The notes: generated from the sequence alone by a model not told the origin. A DNA stretch of 64,000 nucleotides from Desulfosarcina sp. OttesenSCG-928-A07 (GCA_030267325.1 JAJDJS010000009.1:1-64000); one strand, 5' to 3'. Shown: positions 10,026 through 20,739, counted from the stretch's first letter. Numbers and translations: made by a program.

Positions 10026-11516
10026 ATGAAAGTGGTTCTGATCTCCATGCCGGATACGGTCCCGGTGATTGTCCATGAAATGGCCGTTCACATGCCCAAT
10101 CACGGCATTGCCTGTGTGGGCGGCAATATTGACGCGCAGCACGAGGTATATCTCATTGATCTGGTGCGTAAACGCGGAAGCATCCGCCGCTATCTCACCC
10201 GGACCCTTTCTCGCATCAAACCGGGTCTGGTGGGACTTTCCGCCATGGCTTGGCAGTATGACACCTGCCAGAAACTGGCCCGGCTCATCAAAACCATTGT
10301 GCCGGACACAAAAATCGTCATCGGCGGGTATCATGCCACGTTGATGTATGAGGAAATTGCCGCATCACCGGAATCTGCCGTCATTGATTTCATGATTCGC
10401 GGCGAAGGGGAGGAAGCCTGCCGCCGGCTGGTCAACGCGCTTTCCGGAACCGATCGCGTGGAAGATATTCCCTCGCTTTCCTACAAAACCCAGAACGGCG
10501 ACTTTGTTCACAATCCCTGGGCAGGTCCCCTGGATTTATCGTCCATCAAACTGCCCATCCGGGATAAACGCCGGCTCACCTGGGGCTATCACATCATGTA
10601 TTCCAATGTGGAATTGATGGAAACCTCACGGGGATGCACCCGGTCCTGCAATTTTTGCAGCATGAAGCATATGTACGGCCGGACGTTTCGCACCTATCCC
10701 ATTGAACGGGTGCTGGCTGACCTGGATGACATTTATTACAAGCGCAAGGTGAAATGGATCTTTCTTGTGGATGACAATATGGTCCTGGACACAGAAAGGG
10801 TCATGACCCTGTGTGACGCCATCATCAAGCGGGGCTATAAAGGACTGCGACTGGTGGTTCAGGCCGACTGCATCACTGTTTCCCGAAATGAGGCCATGGT
10901 GAAGAAAATGGCCGAGGCGGGATTCTGCACCTTCTTCCTGGGCATTGAAAACGCCTCCCAGGTCAACCTGATTGAAGCGGGAAAAGGCGATATTGTCAGC
11001 GCATCCCAAAAAGCGGTGGAGATTTGCCATCGGTACGACATCATGGTGATCGGCGGACTGATTTTTGGTTTTCCCCAGGATGACGAGGCGGCCATCATCA
11101 AAAATTATGAATTTTTCAAATCCATCGGCGCGGATGCGTCTTACTGCCAGATTCTGACGCCTTACCCCAAAACCGAAATGCGCCACCAACTGATGCGCCA
11201 AGGACTGATTACCAATCCGGATGATCTTAAAAAATACAGCGGCTTGTGGGCCAATGTGCGCACCCACCACCTTTCTAGCCAGCGGCTGCAATACCTGTTC
11301 TGGTATCACCGCCAGCATGTGCTGGGCTGGTGGAAACCACCGGAACTGATCCAGCGCCGGGGACGCGGCTGGACCGCCATCTGGACCTATTTATTCAAGC
11401 CGATCCTGAAAAAATACTACGGCCATATGCTGCGCCGGGAAGGCTGGGAAGGCCGGTATCAGCGGGAATTGAAACGCCTGGAAAAGATGAATGATTTCCC
11501 GGACCTGGAGGATTAG
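10026..11516 (+). CDS. B12-binding-domain radical SAM protein
   Basis: N-terminal cobalamin-binding-like domain; CTRSCNFC (CxxxCxxC) cluster; FFLGIENASQ. Confidence 0.9.
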   Translation: MKVVLISMPDTVPVIVHEMAVHMPNHGIACVGGNIDAQHEVYLIDLVRKRGSIRRYLTRTLSRIKPGLVGLSAMAWQYDTCQKLARLIKTIVPDTKIVIGGYHATLMYEEIAASPESAVIDFMIRGEGEEACRRLVNALSGTDRVEDIPSLSYKTQNGDFVHNPWAGPLDLSSIKLPIRDKRRLTWGYHIMYSNVELMETSRGCTRSCNFCSMKHMYGRTFRTYPIERVLADLDDIYYKRKVKWIFLVDDNMVLDTERVMTLCDAIIKRGYKGLRLVVQADCITVSRNEAMVKKMAEAGFCTFFLGIENASQVNLIEAGKGDIVSASQKAVEICHRYDIMVIGGLIFGFPQDDEAAIIKNYEFFKSIGADASYCQILTPYPKTEMRHQLMRQGLITNPDDLKKYSGLWANVRTHHLSSQRLQYLFWYHRQHVLGWWKPPELIQRRGRGWTAIWTYLFKPILKKYYGHMLRREGWEGRYQRELKRLEKMNDFPDLED

Positions 11517-11551
11517 GCCCAAAGAGCGCCACCACGGCCAACGCATGAATC

Positions 11552-12154
11552 ATGGGCAATGGGACACCGATGATATTGACCTTGAAATTGATTTTCCTGT
11601 TTGTCTTGGCCTATGTTGCAGGATCCGTAAATTTTTCCATCCTGGTGTGCCGGCTTTCCGGCCTGACAGATCCCAGGGAAAACGGCAGCAACAATCCCGG
11701 TGCCACCAATGTGTATCGCCAGGCCGGTCCCTTTTGGGCGGGAATGGTTCTTTTGCTGGATATGGCAAGGGCCATCATCATTGCCCTTCTGGCGCTATAC
11801 GGGCTTCCAGTGGGAATAGTGCCGTGGATCGGGCTCGGGCTGATTTTGGGAAATCGGTTCCCCTGTTTTCATGGCTTTAAAGGGGGCAAGGGCGTTGCCA
11901 ACTATCTTGGCTTTTCCCTCGTACTGGCACCGGAATGGGCGGGCATCGGCGCTGTGGTCTGGGCAGGGCTTTTTTTGCTGTGGAAAACGCCCTTTATCGC
12001 ATCGTTCGGCTTGGTGGCCTGTCTTTCCGCAGGCATTATCACACGGCCGGATATAGGGGCTTCTGGCATCACAGCCACCTTGTTGATCACGGCCCTGGTT
12101 GTGGCCTTTCACCATCGCAATATTCGGGAACTTCGACCCCATCAAGAGCGATGA
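11552..12154 (+). CDS. plsY: glycerol-3-phosphate acyltransferase PlsY
   Basis: GSVNFSILVCRLSGLTDPRENGSNNPGATNVYR and CFHGFKGGKGVAN; multi-TM. Confidence 0.9.
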   Translation: MGNGTPMILTLKLIFLFVLAYVAGSVNFSILVCRLSGLTDPRENGSNNPGATNVYRQAGPFWAGMVLLLDMARAIIIALLALYGLPVGIVPWIGLGLILGNRFPCFHGFKGGKGVANYLGFSLVLAPEWAGIGAVVWAGLFLLWKTPFIASFGLVACLSAGIITRPDIGASGITATLLITALVVAFHHRNIRELRPHQER

Positions 12155-12578
12155 CGAGAAATACACCATAACCATGGAGGCTCTGGATTTTGCCAAGGCC
12201 TACATCGACGATCCTGATGAAGTTGCCAAATTGGCTGCCGGGATAGCTGCACAACATGGAGACAAAAATTTCTCACGAGACGGTGTCGAGCGGCAAGTCG
12301 CCTGGAGAATCGGCCTCATCTGTGCTGTCAAGAGCTTTCTATTATCCCTGCAGTAGAAATTCAGATCATCGATCCGAACTATCTCCCGCCCTGCTGTTGG
12401 CCCGGTTGCTGGCGGAGCGCGGAGTCAGATGCGTTGCAGGGTCGAACGCTCGTCTGGGAAAATCGAAGGGGCCGTTCAGGAAATCCGCTTGATTCTTCCT
12501 TCCCGCTTTTTTTTATTTTAGGGTATACATTGAAAATAAAATAAAGAAGAGCCTTGTTTTAGATTCGAGGCAGACAGG

Positions 12579-13754
12579 ATGAAGCGAGAACTCCAAGGCA
12601 GATATGTGACCATATCAACGGTGGGTGAGAAGGCCCAGGCCTTCGTACCCGCGCCGCTACCGCCACGTCCACCCATCCACTGGACGTCGGAGCTGCACAG
12701 CAAGTTCGACCAGGCGCTGCTGGCCCTCGGTCGGCTGGACAGCGCCTCGACCTTGCTGCCGGACACCTCGCTGTTCCTGTACCTGTATGTCCGCAAGGAG
12801 GCCGTGCTCTCCTCCATGATCGAGGGAACCCAGTCATCCCTGTCGGATCTGCTGCTGTTCGAGCTGGATCAGGAGCCCGGCGTCCCGCTGGATGACGTGC
12901 AGGAGGTTAGCAGCTATGTTGCGGCCCTTGACCATGGTCTGCGCCTGCTGGAGGAAGGACTGCCACTGTCGCTGCGGCTGTTCCGCGAAATTCATGGTGT
13001 ACTGCTGACCAAGGGGCGTGGCAGCAATCAGACCCCGGGGGAGTTTCGTCGCAGCCAGAACTGGATCGGCGGCACCCGGCCGGGCAATGCGGCCTTTGTT
13101 CCGCCTCCGGCCGAAGAGGTACTGGAGTGCATGGGCAAGCTGGAGCTCTTCCTCCATGACCAGCCGGAGCCGACCCCGGTGTTGCTCAAGGCGGCGCTGG
13201 CCCATGTGCAGTTCGAGACGATCCACCCATTTCTGGATGGTGATGGTAACGGCCGTCTGGGGCGTCTGCTGATCACGCTGCTGCTATGTGAGCAGAAGGT
13301 GCTGCGGGAGCCCATGCTCTGCCTCAGCCTCTACTTCAAGACGCATCGTCAGCATTACTACGAGTTGCTGAACACTGTGCGCATGACCGGTGACTGGGAA
13401 GCCTGGCTCGATTTCTTTGCCGAGGCTGTCATCGTCGCCGCCACCCAGGCTGTGGAAACAGCCCAGCAACTGCTTGATCTGTCGAACCAGGACCGTGGCA
13501 AGATCAGCGGCCTGGGACGGGCGGCGGCATCCACCCTGCAGGTCCACCGGGCGCTTATGGAGCATCCTATTTCCACCTCTGGCTCGCTGGTGGAGAAGAC
13601 CCGCATCACTCCAGCCACGGTCAACAAGGCGCTCGGTCACTTGGAGCAGCTTGGCATCGTCAAAGAGCTGACCGCCCAGAAACGCAACCGCCTGTTCAGC
13701 TATGCGGGCTATATCGAGATCATGAGTCGCGGCACGGAACTGCCGGGTAGATAG
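12579..13754 (+). CDS. Fic family protein
   Basis: Fic core HPFLDGDGNGRLGRLLI; upstream inhibitory-type motif region SSMIEGTQSSL. Confidence 0.93.
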   Translation: MKRELQGRYVTISTVGEKAQAFVPAPLPPRPPIHWTSELHSKFDQALLALGRLDSASTLLPDTSLFLYLYVRKEAVLSSMIEGTQSSLSDLLLFELDQEPGVPLDDVQEVSSYVAALDHGLRLLEEGLPLSLRLFREIHGVLLTKGRGSNQTPGEFRRSQNWIGGTRPGNAAFVPPPAEEVLECMGKLELFLHDQPEPTPVLLKAALAHVQFETIHPFLDGDGNGRLGRLLITLLLCEQKVLREPMLCLSLYFKTHRQHYYELLNTVRMTGDWEAWLDFFAEAVIVAATQAVETAQQLLDLSNQDRGKISGLGRAAASTLQVHRALMEHPISTSGSLVEKTRITPATVNKALGHLEQLGIVKELTAQKRNRLFSYAGYIEIMSRGTELPGR

Positions 13755-13758
13755 GCAG

Positions 13759-13783
13759 TTCGATTCCGGTTTTCGGAATCGAA
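13759..13783. repeat. perfect inverted repeat TTCGATTCCG-GTTTT-CGGAATCGAA
   Basis: Read directly 5 nt after the fic stop; no T-run follows. Confidence 0.7.
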
Positions 13784-14500
13784 TCAGATTCGTTGGGAGA
13801 TTGTTCTGGGTATTCGCTCGCGTTGCAAACCCAGCATCCTCGTCCGGAGCTTGGAAATCAGGGGAGAAAGGTTGCTGCCTCGGCGGGAACTTGGAACGCG
13901 ACTCGGAATCAAACAAAAAAATCCTTTATTTTTCAGTGAATTAAAGAGGTTGTTGGGGTCGACGACGGAGCTGCGGTCGTGAGCTGTTTGCTCCACTATT
14001 TAAAATATGGTACCGGTGGTCTGAAAAAAAAGAAAAACTCGGCTGATCCGCCATCTTTAGCTGTCTTCCGCAAATAAAGTCCCGTGGATGCACCATTTTT
14101 ACAACATGTGCGGCGAATTCGTCGCCAGAACAGCAGCGACACGGTATACGAAAAATTCAGGTACCGATGTTCATATATTGAAATATCCGGCAATAAAGAT
14201 TATTCAAAAAGTTGTCCAAAAAAACTTAACCGGGAAGGTACGCCCCTTTGGCTGTGGTGGATGCCTTGAAAAAGTTGACATCAGCGCTTGAGCGTGCCAT
14301 TTCAGCCCAGAAGGCGCACAAGATCGCAGCCACACACAACCGTAATGAACGCATGCAGGTCTTACCCAAATTTGTGAAAATCTATTTTCTTAGGGCCGGG
14401 CATGTCCTGAATTTTAAAATGAGGCTGGGTGTTTCTGGAAATACCGGCTTCTGGATAATGTTTTCAACCGGAGTCAGATAACTTTGAGGAGGAAAGACGT

Positions 14501-14974
14501 ATGCGTAGCCTGTCGTGTGCGGAGATCATGTTTATTGGTATGGTAACCTGTGTTTCTCTATGTGGACTGGCAACTGCAGAAAACAGAGAAATGCGTGTGC
14601 CCCTGGGGACCATTGAGTTAAAGGCCCCATCTGCTGTTGAGGCCAAACGGTCAGCGGTGATGTTTGACCATGGCCAGCACATGAAAATCAACTGTAACCT
14701 TTGCCATCACACCTGGGAGGGTAAAGCGCCCATTACCGGATGTATGACCAGCGGGTGTCATGATCTTGCGGCGCTTCCCAAAAAGGCTGATTCCGACACT
14801 GTGGATAAGGCCCTGGCGTTCCGGTACTATAAAACTGCTTACCACGGGCAATGTATTGAGTGTCACAAGACCCTGCAAATGGAAATTGAGCAGATGTCCA
14901 AACCTCTCACTGCCGTTGATGGAATTGTTCCCACCACCGGTCCTACGGGCTGTATTGACTGTCATCCCAAATGA
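14501..14974 (+). CDS. periplasmic class III (c3-type) tetraheme cytochrome
   Basis: Signal-like N-term; four heme motifs CNLCH, CMTSGCH (CX4CH), CIECH, CIDCH. Confidence 0.88.
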   Translation: MRSLSCAEIMFIGMVTCVSLCGLATAENREMRVPLGTIELKAPSAVEAKRSAVMFDHGQHMKINCNLCHHTWEGKAPITGCMTSGCHDLAALPKKADSDTVDKALAFRYYKTAYHGQCIECHKTLQMEIEQMSKPLTAVDGIVPTTGPTGCIDCHPK

Positions 14975-15337
14975 CGGTGAGTGAAATGGGGACACCGGAC
15001 GTGTTCATCAGAGCGTTTTAACGCGGTGTCCTCCTTTCATCTGTAAACCGGTATGCTTGCTTTTTCACCGGCCAGGTCCAGAACAACCCGGATGGCTCCC
15101 AGTTGCTCAAGGATGCAAAAAGTCTTGGGCCTCTTCCAGCGCGGCGTTTGGCTTCTCGGCTTTTGAAGCAGGAAGCGGTGGAGCGCTCTGAACATGCCAG
15201 AGCGACACCCTTGCTTCACATCCCCGCTGTATATCATCTTCCTTTGGCGGACGGATTCTTTGCCACCCGCCTTTCCAACACTCCGCCTGACCCTGGCTCA
15301 ACAACCCGTTTTTTCAGGTTATGAACTGCCCCGCCCA

Positions 15338-16090
15338 TTACTTCTTTTTTCGTTGCTTTTTTTCCTGATCATTTCCGGGTGACGCTTCGCCGGCCTCCCT
15401 TTTCAGCTTTTCCACTTCCAGGGTGAGTGCCGCTTGACGCGCGGCAAGGTCGTTTATTTCCTCCTGAAGTTTCAGCTTTTCGTCCCTGAGGGGACGTAGT
15501 GTCTGCTGATGCGTGGCGATATCCTGTTCCAACAAATGGGCCTGGGCTGAAAAGGCCATGTGTTTGGCCTCGAGTTCGGCGACCTGAACAGCTTGGGGCT
15601 TCAGTTTTTCAACCTCTCTGCGCAAGTCTTCCAACTGGCGATCAAGGGCAGCCGCCTCCACTTGTTTGCCCTCCATGCTGCTGATTTCTTTTTCCAGTTT
15701 TTCCCGCAGCTGGCGCTTGAGGTCGAGTTGGTAATCAAAGTCCGCCATCTTGGAAGCCATGTCCTGATGTTCCCGTTGTTTTGCAATAAGGTCTTTTTCG
15801 AGCCGGGAAAGCTCGGCCCGGACCAATTCCTGCTGGTGCCGCTCGCCTTCCAGCAGGGAAACGTCTCTTTTTTGCCGGAGCATCCAGTCACGCATGGCAA
15901 TGACATCAGCCTGGAGTTGCTCCTTCCGGGCGATGAGGGTGGCCATGTTGCCGCTGTCACCGATCAGGGCGCGCATGCGAGATCGCTGATACACATAATA
16001 TCCAAAAATAACCAACAGGAGCAGCAAAAAAAACGCGCTTGCCACAAACCAGGCTATTGTCGACAGAAAGGGAATAAAAACGCCGTCCAT
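15338..16090 (-). CDS. membrane-anchored coiled-coil protein
   Basis: N-term TM WFVASAFFLLLLLVIFGYYVY then long heptad-rich coiled coil. Confidence 0.65.
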   Translation of the reverse strand: MDGVFIPFLSTIAWFVASAFFLLLLLVIFGYYVYQRSRMRALIGDSGNMATLIARKEQLQADVIAMRDWMLRQKRDVSLLEGERHQQELVRAELSRLEKDLIAKQREHQDMASKMADFDYQLDLKRQLREKLEKEISSMEGKQVEAAALDRQLEDLRREVEKLKPQAVQVAELEAKHMAFSAQAHLLEQDIATHQQTLRPLRDEKLKLQEEINDLAARQAALTLEVEKLKREAGEASPGNDQEKKQRKKK

Positions 16091-16110
16091 AGGGAACTCC
16101 TGTATAGGGT

Positions 16111-17478
16111 TTACGGGTTATCGGAAGAAGATTTCTGAGCTTGCGTTTGCAATGCAGCGATAGTGGTGGAGAGGGTCTCCAGGTCTTTCTGCATTTTGGC
16201 GATCAGTTTGGAAAGCGCCGCATTGTGATCGCTGCTCAAACCAGCACTGGATTGAAGTGCCGTGGTGAGGGAGGAAAGGGGTTTGACCTGTTTTTCCAGC
16301 GCATCGACCGTAGTTTGCAGGTCGGAAACCCCAGTTCGCATTTCCTTGGTTTGGACCCCAACAGCATTGGCCTGAGTTGTCAGGGTTTGAACCGTCGCAG
16401 ACAACGAATTGGCGATGGGCTGTACCTTTTTTTCCATTTCCTGAATTTTGGAAAGGGGCGCCTGGGCACGCTGGATCCATCGCTGAACTTGCGTGTTCAG
16501 GGCCTGGAGTTCGGTGCCAAGCCGTTTGTTTTCCCCTGCCAAGGTCTGAATCTCTGCTTTGAGCGCCTGATTGGAAGAACCTCTCTGGGTCAAAAGCTCA
16601 GAAAAAGAAGCACTGTGCTGTCCCAGCGTGGCAATGTGGTTTCCCATGGTTTCCAGGCGGGCCTGAAGGGCTGCGACTTCTTTATCCAGGCTCGTCACCG
16701 TTGTCTGCATGTTCGTTGTCTGGCGCGCATACGCTTGACTGGCCGCATCTGTTGTTGCCGAAGAAGCCTGCAGCTGAGCTGTCATGGCATCAACCGCTTT
16801 TTGGAAACCTTCCAGGAGCTTCTGGTCCTCGGTCATGCGCGCCAAAAAGTCCTGGGCATGAGCACGGGAACGCTCCAGGCCCTCAACATCGGCGGTGAGC
16901 GTTGCAACCTGCTTTTGTTTTTCCGCGATACTGGCACGGAGTGTGGCCTCCTGGCTTCGAAGGGTTGTCAGTTCCTGTTTGGCGGCCGCCGAAAGCGGTT
17001 TGGTCCTGACCAGATCGCCTTGGGCTTTTCCCAGCTCTTTCCGAAGCAATTTGATCTGGCTCGTGAGCTCCGTATTTTCGCCCCTGAGTTTGTCGGATGC
17101 CTCTGTAAGGGTCTCGTGCTTCTGGGTGAGGGCGTCTACCGCCTGCTGGACCCTTTTGTGGGTCTGCTCCAGTTGACCGACGGAAAAGGTCAGATCTGCA
17201 TACTGGATTTTCAGTTCAGGCAACGCTTCTCTCATTTGTTTGTTAGCCTCAATATCCCGCTCCAGCTCAGTCCGCGCCTGGACAATGCGATCCCGTTCTT
17301 GTCCGAGAAGTAAAATTTTCCATCCCGTAAGGGCCACCAGGATGATCGCAATGAGAAGGCCCACACCCATGAGCAAAGTGGACGGAAAAGTGGTATCAGA
17401 TCGCGGGGGGCCCATGTCGGGAACGGTCTCCGACAAAGGTGGGGGCTGATGCGGCACATCACTCAGTTCTGGGTTCAT
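16111..17478 (-). CDS. membrane-anchored coiled-coil protein with proline-rich N-terminal tail
   Basis: MNPELSDVPHQPPPLSE, TM LLMGVGLLIAIILVALTGW, long coiled coil. Confidence 0.65.
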   Translation of the reverse strand: MNPELSDVPHQPPPLSETVPDMGPPRSDTTFPSTLLMGVGLLIAIILVALTGWKILLLGQERDRIVQARTELERDIEANKQMREALPELKIQYADLTFSVGQLEQTHKRVQQAVDALTQKHETLTEASDKLRGENTELTSQIKLLRKELGKAQGDLVRTKPLSAAAKQELTTLRSQEATLRASIAEKQKQVATLTADVEGLERSRAHAQDFLARMTEDQKLLEGFQKAVDAMTAQLQASSATTDAASQAYARQTTNMQTTVTSLDKEVAALQARLETMGNHIATLGQHSASFSELLTQRGSSNQALKAEIQTLAGENKRLGTELQALNTQVQRWIQRAQAPLSKIQEMEKKVQPIANSLSATVQTLTTQANAVGVQTKEMRTGVSDLQTTVDALEKQVKPLSSLTTALQSSAGLSSDHNAALSKLIAKMQKDLETLSTTIAALQTQAQKSSSDNP

Positions 17479-17628
17479 TCTTCCTCCATGCATTCTTAAG
17501 GGCAGTTAAATTGTAACGCAACACGATCCTCCATATCTTTCAGTTCACTTTTTATCATCACCGTACAGGTGACGCGTTTGGCAAGCATCAGACCGGCGCA
17601 ATGATAACTGCCGATTTAACTGTATGGG

Positions 17629-19155
17629 TTATGAAATATGCATTCTTGATTTCAGAGGCGTACGTTCAGGCACCCGTATCAGCGGCGATGGCTGCCGGGT
17701 GCGTGGGATAAACCGTTTTTCATCTGGATTATCTTTTGGATCATCGGGGTTTTCCTTGTCTTTATCCGGTGAAAGACGGCGGAGCTGGGCGTTTGCCTGG
17801 TTTTTTTCGGACTCTGTCCGGGCCAGGGTCAGAGCCCGTTTCAAATGAAAATCAGCGTTTTTCCGGTCCCGCTTCAAGAGGTAAAACCGGCCCAGATGAT
17901 AGTGCGCACCAAACATGTCTCCCAGCCGGCCGCTGGTTTCCCCCAGATAGTAATAGGCCTGGACATAATCTTCATGGTCCCGCACAAGGTCGCGAAAGGT
18001 TTCCCTGGCATCGGCAGCCCGCTCCATTTCCAGCTGGCTTCGGCCCAGATACAACAGGCCATCGGGAAATTTTGCCGAACGACTGGAAGAAAGGGTGTTG
18101 ATGGCTTTTTCGTACTGCCCGTCTTGAAAATAAAAAACTCCCAGATCCTGCAGCATGCTCGTGTCCATGGCGTTTCCCTCAATGGCCCGCTGCATGTGGG
18201 AGATCGCCTCTGGCCACCGGTCTTCCCGGCTTAAGGAAAGGGCATACCCATAGTTGGCCATGGGATCGCCCGGAGACTGGGAAAGTTTTTCCTGAAAATG
18301 TGCGGTGGCGGACTTGACATCCGTATACAGGGCCACCAATCGGGTGTGGGCCATCTGGAATCCACCGGTTTCCGGACGCCTGGGCGCGGACAGGCGCTTA
18401 GTGTGGTGAAGCCAGTTGTCCAGATAGCTCATACGGGCTTCGGACGCCGGGTGGGTGTTGAGATAAGTGGGGATCTGCTCCGACCCGTACCATTGTTTGC
18501 TCCGGATTTTCTTCAGCACAAGGAGCAGGCCTTCGCCGGAATAACCGGCCTGGGTCAAAAAATCCAGACCGATCTGGTCTGCCTGAATTTCGTTTTCGCG
18601 GCTGTAGGCAAGGGCTGCGCTGTGGCCGGCGGCCATCGTGCTCATGGTGATGGCGCTGGCCGCATCGCCTGCACCGCCGATTCCCAGAAGCGCGCCCGCC
18701 ACCAGTCCGACCAATGAGGCCAGCCCTATTTTTTTTGAGTTCTCAATGCGCTGGGAAATGTGGCGACAGACCACATGGGCGATTTCATGGCCCAGAATAC
18801 CGGCCAGTTCCTGCTCGTCGCCCATGGCGGCAAAAAGCCCGCTGTTGATGAAAATATTACCGCCGGGCGTGGCAAAGGCATTATAAACCGGCTCGTTGAT
18901 CACATAAAACTGATAGGTGAACGGCTGGGGCGGAATGGCAGCCATGATGCGGCTTCCCACCTGATTCACATAATCCACAATCACCGGATCAGAGATCAGA
19001 GTGTACCGGGCCTTTACATACGTCATGAATTCTTTTGAAAGTTCACGTTCTTCCTGGATGGAGATGCTGCGGCCGCATGGGGGATTGAGGATGCCAAAGC
19101 CCCAAAAAAAAGCCGTAAACGTCAGGATCGCTGTTATTTTTTTGTATTTTTTCAT
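17629..19155 (-). CDS. M48 family metalloprotease with TPR repeats (BepA-like)
   Basis: Signal-like N-term, ILGHEIAHVVCRH zinc motif, downstream E in SRENEIQAD, TPR-like C-terminus. Confidence 0.9.
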   Translation of the reverse strand: MKKYKKITAILTFTAFFWGFGILNPPCGRSISIQEERELSKEFMTYVKARYTLISDPVIVDYVNQVGSRIMAAIPPQPFTYQFYVINEPVYNAFATPGGNIFINSGLFAAMGDEQELAGILGHEIAHVVCRHISQRIENSKKIGLASLVGLVAGALLGIGGAGDAASAITMSTMAAGHSAALAYSRENEIQADQIGLDFLTQAGYSGEGLLLVLKKIRSKQWYGSEQIPTYLNTHPASEARMSYLDNWLHHTKRLSAPRRPETGGFQMAHTRLVALYTDVKSATAHFQEKLSQSPGDPMANYGYALSLSREDRWPEAISHMQRAIEGNAMDTSMLQDLGVFYFQDGQYEKAINTLSSSRSAKFPDGLLYLGRSQLEMERAADARETFRDLVRDHEDYVQAYYYLGETSGRLGDMFGAHYHLGRFYLLKRDRKNADFHLKRALTLARTESEKNQANAQLRRLSPDKDKENPDDPKDNPDEKRFIPRTRQPSPLIRVPERTPLKSRMHIS

Positions 19156-19287
19156 GGCAGATAAAGGAGACTGGGTGAGGAGAAATGGATCTATCCATCC
19201 CTGACAGGTGCAGAAGTATAAACTGTGTGGGCATCAGGCGCAACACCATAAGTGGGAAAGTTTGGGAATATCAAAGCCCCTGAACAT

Positions 19288-19322
19288 AAAAAGCAGCATC
19301 CCAACCGGGGTGCTGCTTTTTA
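19288..19322 (-). terminator. bidirectional intrinsic terminator downstream of gdhA
   Basis: aaaaagcagcatcccaaccggggtgctgctttttat: stem AAAAAGCAGCA/TGCTGCTTTTT with T-run in both directions. Confidence 0.85.
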
Positions 19323-19356
19323 TGATGAAACAAATCAGAACAGGAAAAACCTAAAA

Positions 19357-20706
19357 TCAGACCAGGCCCTGGTCCAGCATGGCGTCGGCCACTTTCACAA
19401 AACCGGCGATATTGGCGCCGTTCATGTAATTGCCGGGTGTACCGTAGGCCTCGGCGGCAGAAAGACAGGTGTGATGGATGCTTTTCATGATGTTATGCAA
19501 CTTGCGATCCACCTCTTCCCGTGTCCAGGAAAGGCGCTGGCTGTTCTGGCTCATTTCAAGTCCGGAGACTGCCACACCGCCGGCATTGGCCGCTTTTCCG
19601 GGAGCGTAAAGCACCTTATGTTCAAGAAAGATGTCGATGCCTTCAGGTGTGGTGGGCATGTTCGCTCCTTCACTGACCGCCATCACGCCATTCTTCACCA
19701 GGTTTTGGGCATCTTTGCCGTTGATTTCATTCTGGGTGGCCGACGGGAACGCACAGGTAGCCGGGTGGTTCCACAAGGGGTTGAAATCCGCTGTTGGATC
19801 CACCGGTGTATACACGGCTGACGGATACTGATCCGCATATTCTTTGATCCGCCCGCGCCGGACATTTTTAAGGTCCATCAGAAATGCCAGTTTTTCACGA
19901 TCAATGCCTGCTTCATCATAAATATAGCCTGCAGAATCCGAGCAGGTGACGGGTTTTGCCCCCAGATCCAGAAGCTTTTCAATGGTATACTGGGCTACGT
20001 TGCCGCATCCGGAAACCAGACAGCGCTGGCCTTCAAGGGTTTTATTCCGGGTGGCCAGCATTTCTGCCGCTAAATACACCGCCCCATATCCCGTAGCCTC
20101 CGGACGGATCAGGCTTCCGCCCCATCCCAGGCCTTTTCCGGTTAAAACACCGGTGAACTCGTTGCGGAGTTTTTTGTACATCCCGAAAAGATAACCGATT
20201 TCCCGGCCGCCCACGCCGATGTCACCGGCCGGCACGTCCGTATTCGGGCCGATATGGCGGAACAGCTCCATCATGAAGCTCTGGCAGAACCGCATCACTT
20301 CCATATCGCTTTTGCCTTTGGGGTCAAAGTCGCTGCCGCCTTTTCCGCCGCCCATGGGAAGCGTGGTCAGGGAATTTTTGAACACCTGCTCAAAGGCCAG
20401 AAACTTCAGGATACCCAAATTCACGGACGGATGAAACCGAAGTCCGCCCTTGTACGGACCAATGGCACTGTTCATTTCAATCCGGAATCCCCGATTCACC
20501 TGGAATTCTCCCTTGTCATCCATCCAGGGGACACGGAAGAGAATGACCCGTTCGGGCTCCACGATTCGCTCCAGAATTTTGGCCTTCCGGTAGGCAGGAT
20601 TTTGATCCATGACCGGTTTGATGGACGCCAGAACTTCCATGACCGCCTGATGAAACTCGTGTTCGCCCGGGTTTTTGTCTTTGACCAGTTGCAGAATATC
20701 CGACAT
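19357..20706 (-). CDS. gdhA: NADP-type glutamate dehydrogenase
   Basis: GPYKGGLRFHPSVNLGILKFLAFEQVFKNSLTTLPMGGGKGGSDFDPKGKS; start MSDILQLV with GGAGG SD. Confidence 0.95.
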   Translation of the reverse strand: MSDILQLVKDKNPGEHEFHQAVMEVLASIKPVMDQNPAYRKAKILERIVEPERVILFRVPWMDDKGEFQVNRGFRIEMNSAIGPYKGGLRFHPSVNLGILKFLAFEQVFKNSLTTLPMGGGKGGSDFDPKGKSDMEVMRFCQSFMMELFRHIGPNTDVPAGDIGVGGREIGYLFGMYKKLRNEFTGVLTGKGLGWGGSLIRPEATGYGAVYLAAEMLATRNKTLEGQRCLVSGCGNVAQYTIEKLLDLGAKPVTCSDSAGYIYDEAGIDREKLAFLMDLKNVRRGRIKEYADQYPSAVYTPVDPTADFNPLWNHPATCAFPSATQNEINGKDAQNLVKNGVMAVSEGANMPTTPEGIDIFLEHKVLYAPGKAANAGGVAVSGLEMSQNSQRLSWTREEVDRKLHNIMKSIHHTCLSAAEAYGTPGNYMNGANIAGFVKVADAMLDQGLV

Positions 20707-20739
20707 GCCATCCTCCAGGTTTCGGTTGCGGTTTCCCAC

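Noticed and set aside
12099-12356. ORF ending YTITMEALDFAKAYIDDPDEVAKLAAGIAAQHGDKNFSRDG as an antitoxin or other gene
   Set aside because: Looks protein-like but I cannot assign a family and its start lies inside plsY; left unannotated
16141-17313. 390 aa plus-strand ORF
   Set aside because: Antisense to the coiled-coil protein gene; low-complexity shadow
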